Positions 23,911 through 35,880 of a stretch of DNA of 64,000 nt are shown here, piece by piece. The translations under genes were made by a program, and so were the position numbers. The number at the start of each line of letters is the position of its first letter. The first letter of the stretch is position 1. The notes beneath the pieces were generated by a model. The model saw nothing but the letters and a program-made list of their open reading frames with translations. It was not told where the DNA came from and did no database searches. The DNA comes from Lepturacanthus savala (Eukaryota; Chordata; Actinopteri; Scombriformes; Trichiuridae), in NCBI GenBank assembly GCA_030544235.1, contig CM060465.1, forward strand, positions 7,433,001 through 7,497,000, written 5' to 3'.

Positions 23911-24123
23911 TTCAAGGATTATTATCTTGTTTTCTTTCAGGACATGTTCATCTCAGGGGATCTTGAAACTTCACAAGCACAACAGGAAGTCGCTACAGTC
24001 ACACCCGTTAGGTCAATAAGCATTTGTGCATCAGAGAGGCCCTACTTTCAGCTGAAGATACAGTATATTTATACAATGAAGACATGCTTGTTTATTCTAC
24101 TGTTTGTATTCTTGACATTATAG
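23911..24123 (+). other. Splice-acceptor-like site with 60-codon open frame
   Basis: A CCTAAT branch-point-like word lies about 33 bases before TTGTTTTCTTTCAG, which ends at 23940. The frame beginning directly after the AG (GAC ATG TTC) stays open for 60 codons and ends in a hydrophobic, leucine/phenylalanine-rich stretch before TAG at about 24121. No homology is recognised. It could be a terminal exon, or chance in AT-rich DNA. Confidence 0.2.
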
Positions 24124-27100
24124 TATGAGTATGCTTTGATACGACAAGGGTTTCCACGCCAACATTATATCCTGTTGTGAGAATCTTCTGCAGGCTCAGC
24201 TGGAGAAATGATTAATTTTTCTCTGTGCATTTATTAGTTTCTCATCTTGTTTGTGTTTGGGAATATAGCTAACCACTTAGACGCTAAGTTAGCATCACAA
24301 CTCCCAGAAGGAACAAAACTGTAACAGTATTTGACCACATTTATTTGGATGATTAATGACATTTTTTCTGAGTTTAAATTGTTGATTGTGGAGGTTTTGT
24401 TGATGACAAAAATTAGATTAGTAATGAAAAATACTGCTGGTAAGTATGTTGTTTCATGTTTGTGTATGAAATGAAATGTTCTTGCACTACTTACGTGTTA
24501 ATTGGTGTAAATTGTTTTTGTTTGTCCCAGAATGCTACTGTTGCCTTCTTGGATCTTTTGATAATGCCCTATGATATTTTACAATTAAATGCAACACAGG
24601 CCAATGTGAGTAATTTTGAATCTGGTATCTAGAAAGTGTCAGCAAACTCTCCGAGCCACTGTGTTATATTTACTGCTGTATGATTTAGCTATTATATCTA
24701 CAGTCTTCTGTAATGAGATTAGTCTCTCAATACTAGACAATCTGAGATCTTCCTATCTACCGATCATCTGGGGATTTTTAAATGCAAGACATTGATTGGA
24801 CAATGGCAAGGATGGCCACTGACAAACCTACACTACTCACAATCAATCAAGAACATGCCTCACCCGATATGTTACTCTCCCTTCTTTCTCCTCTGTAGAA
24901 TAACAACTTCTGCATATCTTCTAATGTCACAACCCCAATTTGAAGGTTGACCTTGAAAACTTTGGATTGGTTCTGCTTGGCAGTTTTTTTTTAACTCTCT
25001 AACAAGCTTTCCACCCAGGTTTAGCAATGGAAGCTAGGAGATAATCTTCAGTCTTGAGCTGAACTGAGAATGACTTGTGAGTCTATAATCAGATGGGCTG
25101 TTACGATTATATACGTGTCCATTTGTTGGGATGTTCAAATGTCTACAGTGATCACAGTAGAGTTTTTAAAGACTTAACAGAGAACTCCCCTCACTTCAGT
25201 GTGTTTTTAAGTCAGCTGTGATTGTTCAGGAATTTTGACTGATGTAGCCCGGTTCAAGCTTATCCATCACATATCCATATCCGAGTTCATTAATTATGTC
25301 ATCAGGAGGATTCATCATTAGATCTGGAGGTCTTTGTTACTGTATCAGGTGCTTCCTCTAAATATGTGGCTGACCTATTCATCTTTGGTATTTTAGCCTG
25401 TTAACCAAGTGAACTAATTTTATACAACCTAAAGGCAGCCAAGCAGAGAAAATTCAGATAACTTACACTTTTAAAATGATTTACCAAATTTGAAGTAGAA
25501 TGATGATACACCAGTTTCACTTTGCATAACTGGCACTGCATTTTTTAAGATCATCACCAGTCATCTTAAAATGCTTCCAAACTGACGAATATTTCAACAT
25601 CTTTCTACAACCAACTTCAAGAATGAAGCTCTGAAGATTCTACTGACTACTCGGTACAGCCTTAATGTTAGATGAGCTGTGCTTCATGCTGACAGTGTCT
25701 CAGCCTCATTACACAGAAACACAGCAATGTGTCTCTATCATTTTGTTGCTGTTGTCAACTGAATGGCTCAGGAAATTAGCAGAGACACAGACAGCTGGAG
25801 TTCACACACAGCCATTGGTGGGAATTCCGTTATAGATCCCAATGGATCACATAGAAGGGGATTTCTGAAATGTGTCAAGGTCAAGTTCAATACATGGGAG
25901 AACCTGGAGATTCTTCAGCTCACCTTGGAGCATAATGAAGCCATGTGCCAGTGACCACTCCATGGCTGAAGGTGATGTATTTATAAAACATGTTACTTTG
26001 TCTAGTAGCATCCTCAGCCTGGCTCACACAGCTGAAAAACCACTCATATTCCAAGGCCCAAGTGCAATGGATAAAAATACCTTGAGATCCATAGGTTTTA
26101 TACAGCACTGACTACAAATCTAACACAAAGTTTACACAGCTTGTGCAGCCAAAGCAAGGGTTTAATAACAGCAGCTTCAGACCTCTTCTCTGTCTACAGG
26201 ATGTATTCACAGCAGAGTATAGGTCACCCATAGTGCTCACAGCCCAACACACAATCACAGTACACAAAAAAAACAAAAAATAATGAAGACTTGATATGTC
26301 CATAAAATCCTGATTTGGTTTGCGGTTATGCGCGTGTAGCACAAGTGAAACGCGAGCCGTCACGCAGCCTGTGCAGACAGCTGTATTGATTAAAATAGAA
26401 GCGCATCTGTTACATTATATGGCTGGAACACTTTCTGTGTATTACTTGTAACATTTCCTGATACTGTATATTTACTGCTTGTGTTAACATGCTTTGTAAA
26501 ATTGTGATGCCAGATGGACGATATCAAAACCTGGAAAATTCTTCCACATATTACAATGGTAGATGTAATCTTAATATGAATTTCTTTCTTTCTTTTTTTT
26601 TTTTTTACCAATCTGCAGATCATACGAACATAACATCTGATACATAATGAACACAATATATAAATACTAGACCAATATGAATATGTATGTGTGTTGGAGA
26701 ACAGTGTTACCAGCGAACCAAGGCAAAACCAAGCTTTATATTACCATAAATAATAATATTTTGAACAGCTTAATGCCACAATGCCAGGAACATAATGAAA
26801 TGACGTAGTTTGAAAAACAAGATTGAAAAACCAAATGTTCACATAATTATAAACTCAATCCACATAAATTACAGGATCTGATTAAAAAATTTGACATAAT
26901 TATGTTTCAATTAAAATATACAGCTTTAATGACTGACTCAAACTATGAACAAATAGGTACTTCAGGTCAAAACCTCATGTGCACTAGTAATAAGTCATTG
27001 TTTTAGAAAATATAGGTCTTATGTCTCTACTTGGTTAAGGGCTACCAAAGAGTAGTGTGTGTCAGTTTGTCTTTATTAAGCAACAAGCAAGTTTAATCAA

Positions 27101-28240
27101 GGTTGGGGAAACTGTATGCTTTCTTCTCTCTAATGTGCCATTAAAAGCCATTCAGAGTGACTGAACAGTTGTCACAGAAAGTGGAGAAACACTAAGTAAT
27201 CAATGATAGTTAAGAACTGTAATTTATCAACTTGCCACAACTGAGTGTTTGCAAAATGAGTCCTCCTGCTTGTAGGACAGAATGTGTTGGGGGAAGCTCA
27301 GGTGATATGGTGGCCGAGGCACACAAGGGTCAGGGCCCAATTACTCTTCATCTACCGCTCCTCATCACCACTGGCAGAAGCACAGTTCAATTGCTGCATT
27401 ATCTAAGCATATCAATAGTACAGAATTAAAAGTCATTGATTTTTTGCAAGTTTTTTTTCTTCCTTTGGTCAAAGGGAGGAATAGGAGCTGTTACACTGAA
27501 CTGATGTCTTTAAATGAGTTAACGCTTGGTGAGACTGAAAATTGAATGGGAGGAGCAAATTATGCTGTTCTTTGTAATACATTGTTTAAAGCAAGTGCAC
27601 AGCCAGCTTAATGGAAGTTACATATTTAAATATCTAAAAATAATAAAACCTATATTAACTATGTTGTTTGAGTACTTTCAATATCCAAAAGGTTTCCAAC
27701 AATTTTCAAACCTAAAGAAATTCATATATTCATTTTAATCTGAAAAAGGTTTCTATCATAGGGCTGCCTCTCAATATTACCTTTGCAAAGATTTTAGTGT
27801 TGTGGCTGTCAATCCCAAGTTGTCATATCAACAATTTCCCCAGTTCTTAGCCACATTTTTATGATCATTTTTAAAAGGTAATTTTAAAATTGTTATTTAT
27901 AATCCTTCATCGGCGCTATGGAAGGTTTTAGGCCATTTGGACCTTAAGTTCTCAGAAAAACAAGCTGAGCAAACATTAGCATTAGCTTGGTGGGGCATGC
28001 CAAACAGTGTCAGAGAAACACATTTTAAATAGAAATTGCTTTATTTCGTGTTTTTACCTTGTTTTAATTATTGTGTCCCTTTGCTTTGGAGAGAATGAGC
28101 TGAGATAACTGGGCTCCTAGTAAAAACTACCTCAATATCTGGACTACAAGTTATAAGAGAAACAAGCTGAGCTAATGTTTGTAGCAACTTCTATGATCCT
28201 ACATTACCTATTGATATCATCAACTCATACTTTTGATATC
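24124..28240. other. AT-rich non-genic DNA
   Basis: About 4 kb of mainly AT-rich sequence with no recognised repeat family. A T run lies at 26590-26606 after a TTTC tract. Slightly more balanced patches are at about 25230-25330, 25620-25950 and 27240-27400. Open frames of 60-88 codons, some on opposite strands of the same bases (25872-26111), have no recognisable domain. No tRNA-like fold or RNA gene seen. Confidence 0.45.
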
Positions 28241-28459
28241 AGTCAGTGAGTCAGTCAGTCATTTTCTATACCTGCTTATTCCTCATCAGGGTCATGACAG
28301 GTTCCTAGCCTGTCACACAAAGAACAAAACTGTATTCACTCACACACTCATACCTATGGACAGTTTAGAGTCTTAACATGACATGAAACTTGACAAAGCC
28401 TATGCAGACACAGGGAGAACATGCAAACTTCACACAGAAAAGTCCCAGCTCAAGGACTT
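28241..28459 (-). mobile_element. V-SINE, old 5'-truncated copy
   Basis: In reverse orientation it carries the tail (GAGGAATAAGCAGGTATAGA, then GACTGACTGAC) and the core, with GAAGTTTGCATGTTCTCC at 28414-28431 one base away from the other copies. The tRNA-like head is missing beyond the core. It differs at many positions from the three complete copies in this window and has no clear target-site duplication, so it is the oldest of the four. Confidence 0.85.
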
Positions 28460-29529
28460 AAAATTTTAATTAAATGTACATGTACATGTAAAATTACATT
28501 TAAAATTAAAGCTGTAAGCAGTGATGAACAGGCCGTCACACTTCTGTGCACATCGTAGCATGGGCAGTTCGATGCAGTTCGAGGGTTTTTAACACATGAA
28601 GGTGGATACATTGAAACCTGGACTCCTATTGGGCCTTGTGCAGGAAGGAAAATATTACTGCTTGTGCAATTGTTTACATGTTGTGATAATTTATGTAATG
28701 TGTAGACCTTGTAAATTGGATGATGTTTGCCACATTACACTAACTTGCCAGTACGGGGGGCGCTATGACTCAATATGGTTGTGCAGATGTGTCCAGGGCA
28801 GGTCACTTATGAAGCACAGTGCCACACATTTCAGTGATAACTCATCATGTTGATAAGTTTTCATCATGTAGGGAGGTGGGCATGAAGTCAAATGACTGAC
28901 AGGCAGGCAGGCATATGTTATATACGTTTTGGGCAACAGTGGCCAACAGCAAGAAAAAAAAAGAAAAACAAGCAGAGGGAAGGTAAAAGTTCAGTCACCC
29001 TTTGTAGATCTGGAGACAAATAGTTGGATGATGGACATTGATAGATCAATGACAGACAACGATAGATTAATGACTGACGACAGGTGATAGATGACAAATT
29101 ACTACTCATCCAACAATCTGCTCTACCAGAATATTCTTGCATGTTAAATTAATGGGGCGGCAGCGTGCATGCTACCTCGCCAAGTCAGTTGTCATTGGCA
29201 AGTAAAAACTTGTGGCATCCTGGTAAGTGTTGTTAAAGTTGTAAACTTCTCTGACGAGACTGCCCAGCTGTATGAGGATGAAGCGCATCAAACACTACAT
29301 TTTATGAATTTGCAGCAAAAGGAATAAAAAGTCAAAAGTAAGATATCTTCAATCTATAACAATCAACCACTGTGCGACCAGGTCACTGGTGCATTATGTA
29401 TCAAAACTCTTGACACTCTTGATGTGTTTTTGGTCAAACTGGAGTACAGAGTCAAAAGATATGTACTGAGCTTACACGATAGCTGAACTTGCTTAGGGAG
29501 GAAATCATGTCCCATTGCTGATGTTGACG
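28460..29529. other. Non-genic DNA, possibly degenerate repeat
   Basis: The first 50 bases contain a self-complementary AT-rich stretch around TACATGTACATGTA. The segment 28500-28900 (GGGGGGCGCTATGACTC) has the texture of an old dispersed repeat, but no second copy is in the window. A GATAGAT/GACTGAC-like low-complexity patch lies at about 29030-29090. Confidence 0.35.
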
Positions 29530-29559
29530 AGTATTTATCAAGGGAATTGTAGGTGATGG

Positions 29560-29840
29560 ACCGCTATGTTTCCAGCCTTGAGGGCTATGAAGACAAGCTT
29601 GTGGAAGTTAATTCGGTGTCAAAGAAAAATTAACAGGAGAAGGGATACAAAATACACAGTTACAAGGGTTATTCTCCTGGTTGGCACCAGTTACCTGTCT
29701 GAGACTGCCTTCAGCGCCCTTGTAACATTAAAAATGGCCCATAACAACTCGATGTCCACCAGGATTTGGCTGTCACTAACATCACACCCACCTGATATCC
29801 ATTTCTGGTCAGGGGTATGCAAGCCCAAGGTGGGAATTAT
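29560..29840 (+). pseudogene. Fossil of hAT transposase C-terminus (ZBED5/SCAND3-like)
   Basis: The frame from about 29640 encodes YLSETAFSALVTLK followed about 20 residues later by LTSHPPDIHFW. This resembles the conserved C-terminal dimerisation region of hAT transposases and of domesticated ZBED5/SCAND3-like proteins: the Y-L-C-E-x-x-F-S-A-L motif, a K-x-K-x-R-N-R-L segment and a final SxxPxI segment. The first Cys of the motif is Ser here and the basic R-N-R-L part is eroded. In another frame just upstream, EDKLVEVNS looks like the preceding E-E-L-I-E-L-x motif, so the two parts are separated by a stop and a frameshift. No catalytic core or BED finger is recognisable upstream. The alignment is from memory of the family, so the assignment is moderate. 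Confidence 0.55.
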
Positions 29841-30490
29841 TTTATGGATGAATAGGATGACATATTTAAAAATAAGAAGGCAGATTTTTTATTATTACTG
29901 TTAGAGCAAATTTAAGGCATACTGTATATGTTAAAAACAGAGTTCACATGATGTGCTTATGCAGGTAAATACATGCCAAAGTGATTCTGTGTCAGTTAAT
30001 GAGTCTGAGTGAGACCAGAAAAGAGCTACTGTATATGCAGAGGTGCTGATTAATCACTTATTATGCTGATAATGAATAATGATCATACTTTTACTAAGGA
30101 GATGTGTGTGTATAGAACTACTCTGTAGGTGTTTGAAAAGAAAAAAAATATCTTATACTGGAAAAAAGACAATTATCAAAGGTATTGGTTCTAACAATTG
30201 AAACAATAAATATTAACATTTGGCTACATGATATACAGTAAATAATGAAGTAAAACAAGACCCACCTTTTCTTTAGAATTTTCTTACAACCTTATATATT
30301 ATGGTATGAAGTCAATCGAGTTCACTGTAAGATTAAGTCTCTATCATGGCCAGAGTAAAGCAATCTGGAAAAAATACCCAATAGACATAAATAAAAATCT
30401 TAGCAATCACACATCAATCACATTGTGCATGAACAGTCAGAATGACCATAGCAGGGAAGGGTTGAAAGGACCAAGAAAAAAAGAGAGAAA
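29841..30490. other. AT-rich non-genic DNA
   Basis: AT-rich; nothing recognised. A 94-codon open frame at 30306-30590 has no domain that I know and runs into the next block. Confidence 0.45.
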
Positions 30491-31160
30491 AATTTCAATT
30501 TCAAGAGCATTATTATTTTCATTAATCATAGCCCCTGCCATCAACCTATCCTTATGCCTTAGTGAGAGATCTATTATACGCTCCATTTAGCCTCAGCCAT
30601 ATTACCTCATATGTTTTCCTGGCTGACCAAATAAGACTTAAGAGATAAAACAATTTACTGTTCATTATGAGCCATGTCACTGGAATCAATCTATTAACCT
30701 GTGTTAACTGGGATGGCTGGCAAGATCCCGTGGACTGTATTGAAGTAAAAGAAAATGGATATTTATGTTTTGTATGTCTACGGTCATAAAATGACTGGGC
30801 ATTTAATTTGCCCGCTCCAACTCAGTGGATGGCTTTATTTTTCCAGTGGCCAAGGCGCCCTCCTCGCCTTTAAGCAGCCCCTGACCTGTGAAAGATTCTA
30901 ACAAATTAGCTTCTATTGTGAAGCCAAAGGTGCCATCAATGAGGAGACGCTCCACTGCGCCTAAAGTATGATGGTAGAGGCAAGCAACAGAGCAGAGAAC
31001 CTTGACATGATTGAATTAACCCTTTGTGGGAAACGTGCTGATAAGGATGGTGGCAGGAGGTGGGTTAAAAGGTTGTACTGTTTGCCTCATCTGACAAGAA
31101 ACAGGGGCCATGGCTGAATCTTACTTCCTGAACACAATGATGTTGGAGGGACCCTGTAAT
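30491..31160. other. Candidate conserved non-coding cluster
   Basis: About 670 bases of mixed composition without repeats, set in AT-rich flanks. It contains TTTCATTAATCATAGCCC, a GGGCATTTAATTTGCCCG near-palindrome at about 30798-30815, and CCAAGGCGCCCTCCTCGCC. Such texture with ATTA cores is common in developmental enhancers of vertebrates. Function is inferred. Confidence 0.35.
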
Positions 31161-31419
31161 TATTAAGAACGTAAGGATATAATCATTTTTTTCTTTATGA
31201 AATATATAGAATAGAATTGAATGAAATATATAGTGCAGTCCATTAAAGATTATAATGATATTGGCTAAACCTCATGCGAAGATTACTGTACAATAGACAG
31301 ACAACTCAGTAGCAGTACTTCAAATCAAAAAAGGAGCAACATCGCTTCATGTACATGTTCCTTTTCAGTTCTAAAGAAAACAATAGAGTATAGGTAATGG
31401 TGACTACTTTACAGACTAT
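31161..31419. other. AT-rich non-genic DNA
   Basis: Nothing recognised. Confidence 0.4.
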
Positions 31420-31720
31420 TAATCCTGCCCTACTCTTGCCATAGCCAGGCCATACTATACTAACCTAATAATCTGGTCTGGCTGCACCATTATCATTTCT
31501 GCTATAGGGGGAAAACACTCTGGTTCTGGTTTATTTATGTCTTTAAACCAATCACAGTTGTTGGGAACTGGCTAAAATACTGGGTAAATTCCCACAAAAT
31601 AAAACATCAGATGAAACAATAAGAGTTATATAAATGCCATAGGCTGATACAAATATTATACATCTGTTGGCCAGTCTGATTCTGCCCTGATTTGGTCACT
31701 GGGATCTGTCTTTACCAGTT
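31420..31720. repeat. Probable dispersed teleost repeat
   Basis: Words such as CTTTAAACCAATCACAGTTG and GTTGGCCAGTCTGATTCTGC remind me of a dispersed teleost repeat. There is no second copy in the window and I cannot define its ends, so the call rests on recollection. Confidence 0.3.
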
Positions 31721-33279
31721 TTCCTTCATGTACATTTATAGAGCAAGTCCTCAGGTATCATGTTTGTTGCATTGATGATGGAAATATTTTTAGGGTTCCT
31801 GTGTGAGAGAGCCTGTGGCAGTATTACACCGTACACCATGAATTCTCCACAGTTGCTCAATTTTCCTGATGAGTGACTCAACTCTGCTTGGGGGACCCAA
31901 AGACAATCCCACTTACATTTACCTTTTGCTACCTTTATGGCCCCATTAGGAGAATGGGCCATGAAACTCTTGGTGCAACTTCTGCAGCATCTATACAACA
32001 TCTTCTGCAACATCTCATGGACAATCCTGTTTCCTAGAAATTACAGTTTGTTTGTACTACTAAATTGCAACAGTACAATATGTTTTGCAGGAAATGTACT
32101 GTAAAGTCGGCTGAATACATTTTTCTGACAATATAATGAGAAAAGGTTGTTTTGCAAGTCTTGTAATTAAGTGTAAGTAATTGTATTAATAAAAGTAATA
32201 AACTAGGATTAAGCATGTTAAACGTGTGTTGTATTCAGGTGTGCAGCTGGATTTTTTCCACATTTCAACATCCAGAGCCTACACAAATTTACTGTTGTGG
32301 AGCCGGAAAGTGCAATACTGCACAATTTCTGCATGTGATGCCTGGATTTAATGTCTGCTCCTCATCACTAGAAGTGCTACCCAAGAGCAGCAACGTGACT
32401 GATGACTATCCATTTAATGGTCAGCAAAGAGCTAGAAATTAATGTAGCTTTACTATATTTTAAGCACTTCACTTTAAGATGTTATCCAGTGTAATTGATA
32501 TAAATTGATAGTGTACTATATTGCTTTATATGTGAATGTATAATACAACCCTTGACTTTGGAGTGGTGAAAGTTCTATCTGTTAGTGAAAGCCTAATAAA
32601 CCAAGTGTACGGGGTGTTAACATTAAATGATTTGTTCAAATATGTTAAGGGTTTTTCAGCCCTGATATTATTTACACTGTGTAATTGTGTATAGCACAGC
32701 CAGCTGTACACCTTGTCTAAACTCATCATAGTGTGGAAACAGCACATGAGCAGCTTCAGTCCGGCATCATTGTTTACACTGGATGTTCAACCAGTCAGAT
32801 TTGATTTGGCAGCAACCACAGCTCAGTGCTCCACCACTGTGGTTACCACATAGGATTGGGGAGAAAAAAAAACAATTGGAAGATGCTCTGAGTCACATTT
32901 ACACAAAGAGTGAATGAGTAAGGATAGTTCTATTCTATTGATTGACAAAGGTTGCTGAAACATGACTTGTGTTAGCAACCTGATAATTTTCAGAAACCCT
33001 CATTTTGTTGGAGCGTCTCCCTAGTCTTTTATGTTTATAGAAGGTCTGATGTGGCATCAATTTCAAACTACAGTACAAGATCAAGACAGCCAGCAGGATT
33101 ATTGAGGTTGACTAGGTATCTGCAGCTCTAATGTAAAGTGAGCTTAATTTATAAATGGGAGATCAAATCATTAATGGTCCTACTTATCTTCTCCACTTGA
33201 AATTAAGAAGGAATAGCAGGTCTACTTCTGTAACAGAAACAGCAAAAAAAATAGTGCCTTCACCAATTAGACTGGACAA
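31721..33279. other. Non-genic, mixed to AT-rich DNA
   Basis: A 95-codon minus-strand open frame (31726-32013) is rich in Cys, Ser and Lys and unlike any family I know. It lacks splice sites or a promoter that I could support, so it is not called as a gene. The rest is AT-rich. Confidence 0.4.
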
Positions 33280-33605
33280 TGAGATCTTAAAACTGTCTTT
33301 GACATCTTTACCGTGTATTTTGCATATCTATGCAACTCTGGAACTTTATTGCACATAGCCTATGGCAAATCTTGACAATATTTTAATTGTATTTCTCTTG
33401 TATATGGGTTGCGTATCTTATTACTTTTTTAGTTTTTTTAAATAGTATTTTTAAAAGTTGTATGCCTATTTTCTGTATTTTTGGATTGTACAGCTTCCCA
33501 TATTTAAGACTAGTGTACCTATATGCTCTGTGTGTGGACAGTGTATTTTGATGAGAAATATATGACCACATTAATTTCCGCTTCTGCGATGATAAACTTT
33601 ACCTT
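33280..33605 (+). mobile_element. Possible LINE 3' tail
   Basis: The segment ends AATTTCCGCTTCTGCGATGA then TAAACTTTACCTTGACCTTG. This resembles the 3' untranslated end of several fish LINEs (AATTTCCCC, a GGGAT-AATAAAG-like box and a short tandem tail). TTTATTGCACATAG upstream also fits. No reverse transcriptase frame is present. The boundaries are approximate and the call is by resemblance only. Confidence 0.35.
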
Positions 33606-35490
33606 GACCTTGGGAATAGCATGGTTCATTTGTTTTCATGTTGTCCCCTTGTAGCCAACAGGTATAAATGTTCTAAATTTATAAAAAGGGGGAGAAACTT
33701 TCTCCCATGTAGCAAATTAATTATTAACCAAATGCAATACCATATTATGACAGCATAAATTAGTCATAAATAAAACTGATTATTATTATTCTCTTATTAT
33801 TATTTTCACTGTGAGAGACCATCTATTTCAAATTTCAAGCATCTGCAGTATTTTCAGTTGAAAAAATATGGGGTATAAGATGCATATGCTTCCTAAAATG
33901 GATGGCAATAATGTGAATTGTTGTGTGATAAAACTGTAACATGTTACCCCAACACTCCAGTATGCACTGTGCACAGTGTAGGGAAATGTTTGATTTAAAA
34001 AAAGAACAACAAAGGCTGGTGATCAGTGGTATTGGTGCGTTATCAGCTAGTTAGGGGGACAAAATATGCCCCATATCAATCCATTTATAATCAACACAAA
34101 ATTGAGAGAGATACAAAAACACACACAACATAATGTAATTTCAGTGAAAAAAAAGGTATATTGGACTACAATTGTTTTTAATTGGTTCTACACTATGTTT
34201 GACTCTGTTTGGATTATGCTTTCATTGCACTGTCAAATTTAGGAAAAGCCATTATCATATTTTTAATCAGGCATCAGTGCCTGTGACACGTTTCATCATG
34301 GACAGAGCTATAAATATATGTTTGGATAGAAAATTAAGTTCATAGGTCACAAGCATGATCTGTGGGCTAACAGGGGTTGAAATGTGCTTACTTGTTTGTT
34401 TTTAAGTTTTTAAGTCAGGACTGATTTCATTAAGACTGGAAAAGGTCAGCATGACTTGAAATGGAGATCCAGCCTCTGTGGTGAGATTCAACCACAATCC
34501 TCTGACTCATTGGTCTGAGGATACTGAATTATTGAGGGATCTTACTGGTAAAATCTTGTTTTAGTGTGTTCGCAGTTCACTCAAGGAAGGTTTAAGGTTA
34601 TGTACAACAACATTATAGAAGCATTGAAAATATTGATAGTAATTTAAAAATATATATCTAGTGTCCAATTATAAGTCAAACAATGTGTTCATCAATATGG
34701 AAATTGAAGTAAAGGACCTCACTGGCTTATTATTGAGGTATAACAAAGGGTAAACAACATTTAAAAGCAAACTCTTACCAGACTGTGGGTCTAAATGTTG
34801 GTTGGTTTACCCAAGGAAATGTATGTATCTTATGTCTTAAGCAGGAGTCATACAAAGGGAAAAAAATAAATAAAAGGAAGAAAGGATCCCATACCACAGT
34901 ATTGCCTTTAGGGGGACTAGGAGTGTGGAGAGGACAATGGGGTCAAAGCAACTTGATTTGTATCTTATGTCCTATGGGACAATAGAATACACCAGTCAAA
35001 TCCAAGTTACCTGGCCTTTGGCTACCCCTTTGCTTCTGAACAATAAACTGGGATAGTACTAGATGTCTACCCCAGAGGTGAAGGAAAGGAAAAGGACTAA
35101 AATTGTGTAAGAGACAAAAGATAGAGAGAGAAATAGAAGGGCAGAGGTATGAATACAAATACTACAGTGACCATTTTAGTATCTCTGTAATGGTATCTTG
35201 ATGACGATACAAATTTAAATTTTGGACATATTCCAAACAAAGCATCAAAAACAGCAAGTTAAACTGAAGTTCATCAATAATTTAAGCTGATTTATGAGAT
35301 CTCCTAATGTTCTCTATCTTCTTTGGTTAAAGTAGGTAATTTATTTGTTGATGAAATTGCTCAGAAAATCACAATTACCTTCCAATATATTGTAATTAAA
35401 GTTCCCAGACAGATCATCACACCATTATGTATTGTAACAGTGTTTTTTGTTTTAATAGTTTGCTTAGGTAAAGTTACCATAAAAATGGAT
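33606..35490. other. AT-rich non-genic DNA
   Basis: AT-rich with ATTATTATT words near 33780-33805. The open frames are short and unrecognised. Nothing else seen. Confidence 0.45.
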
Positions 35491-35880
35491 GATTTATGGC
35501 TGTGTTAATTGTTCTTAGTTTATCATTATGCTAACAGTGAACAAACCCTTCTCTTGGCTGCTGTTAGTTTTTTTTCCTCTGTTGTTGTAACTGTTAATGG
35601 CTTGCTAGGTTGTTTATAAAAGCAGTGATTTGTAGCTGTATGTTGCAATGGCTTTTTAGGTTCCCAACAAACATTTCAATGTTTACAAACCAGTGATTTA
35701 TGACTGTGCTGGCTGTTGTTATTTGTTTAGCATTATGCTAACAGTGAACAAACACTCCCCTGTGCTCAACTGGCTGTGTTTTTTTTCTTTGTTGTTTTAA
35801 CTGTTAGTGGCTTACTAGGATGCTTGAAAACAGTGAATTGTAGCTGTATGTTGTAGTAGCTTGCTAGCTTGCATGTGTAA
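35491..35880. repeat. 204-bp imperfect tandem duplication
   Basis: Unit 1 starts GATTTATGGCTGTG at 35491 and unit 2 starts GATTTATGACTGTG at 35695, a period of 204 bases. Both contain CATTATGCTAACAGTGAACA, a T-rich tract, TGTTGTTxTAACTGTTAxTGGCTT and TTGTAGCTGTATGTTG in the same order. The copies differ by substitutions and small indels, so the duplication is old. The second unit decays after about 35875. Confidence 0.88.

Noticed and set aside
31726..32013. 95-codon minus-strand open frame
   Set aside because: No family recognised and no exon signals; chance open frames of this size are expected in 64 kb.
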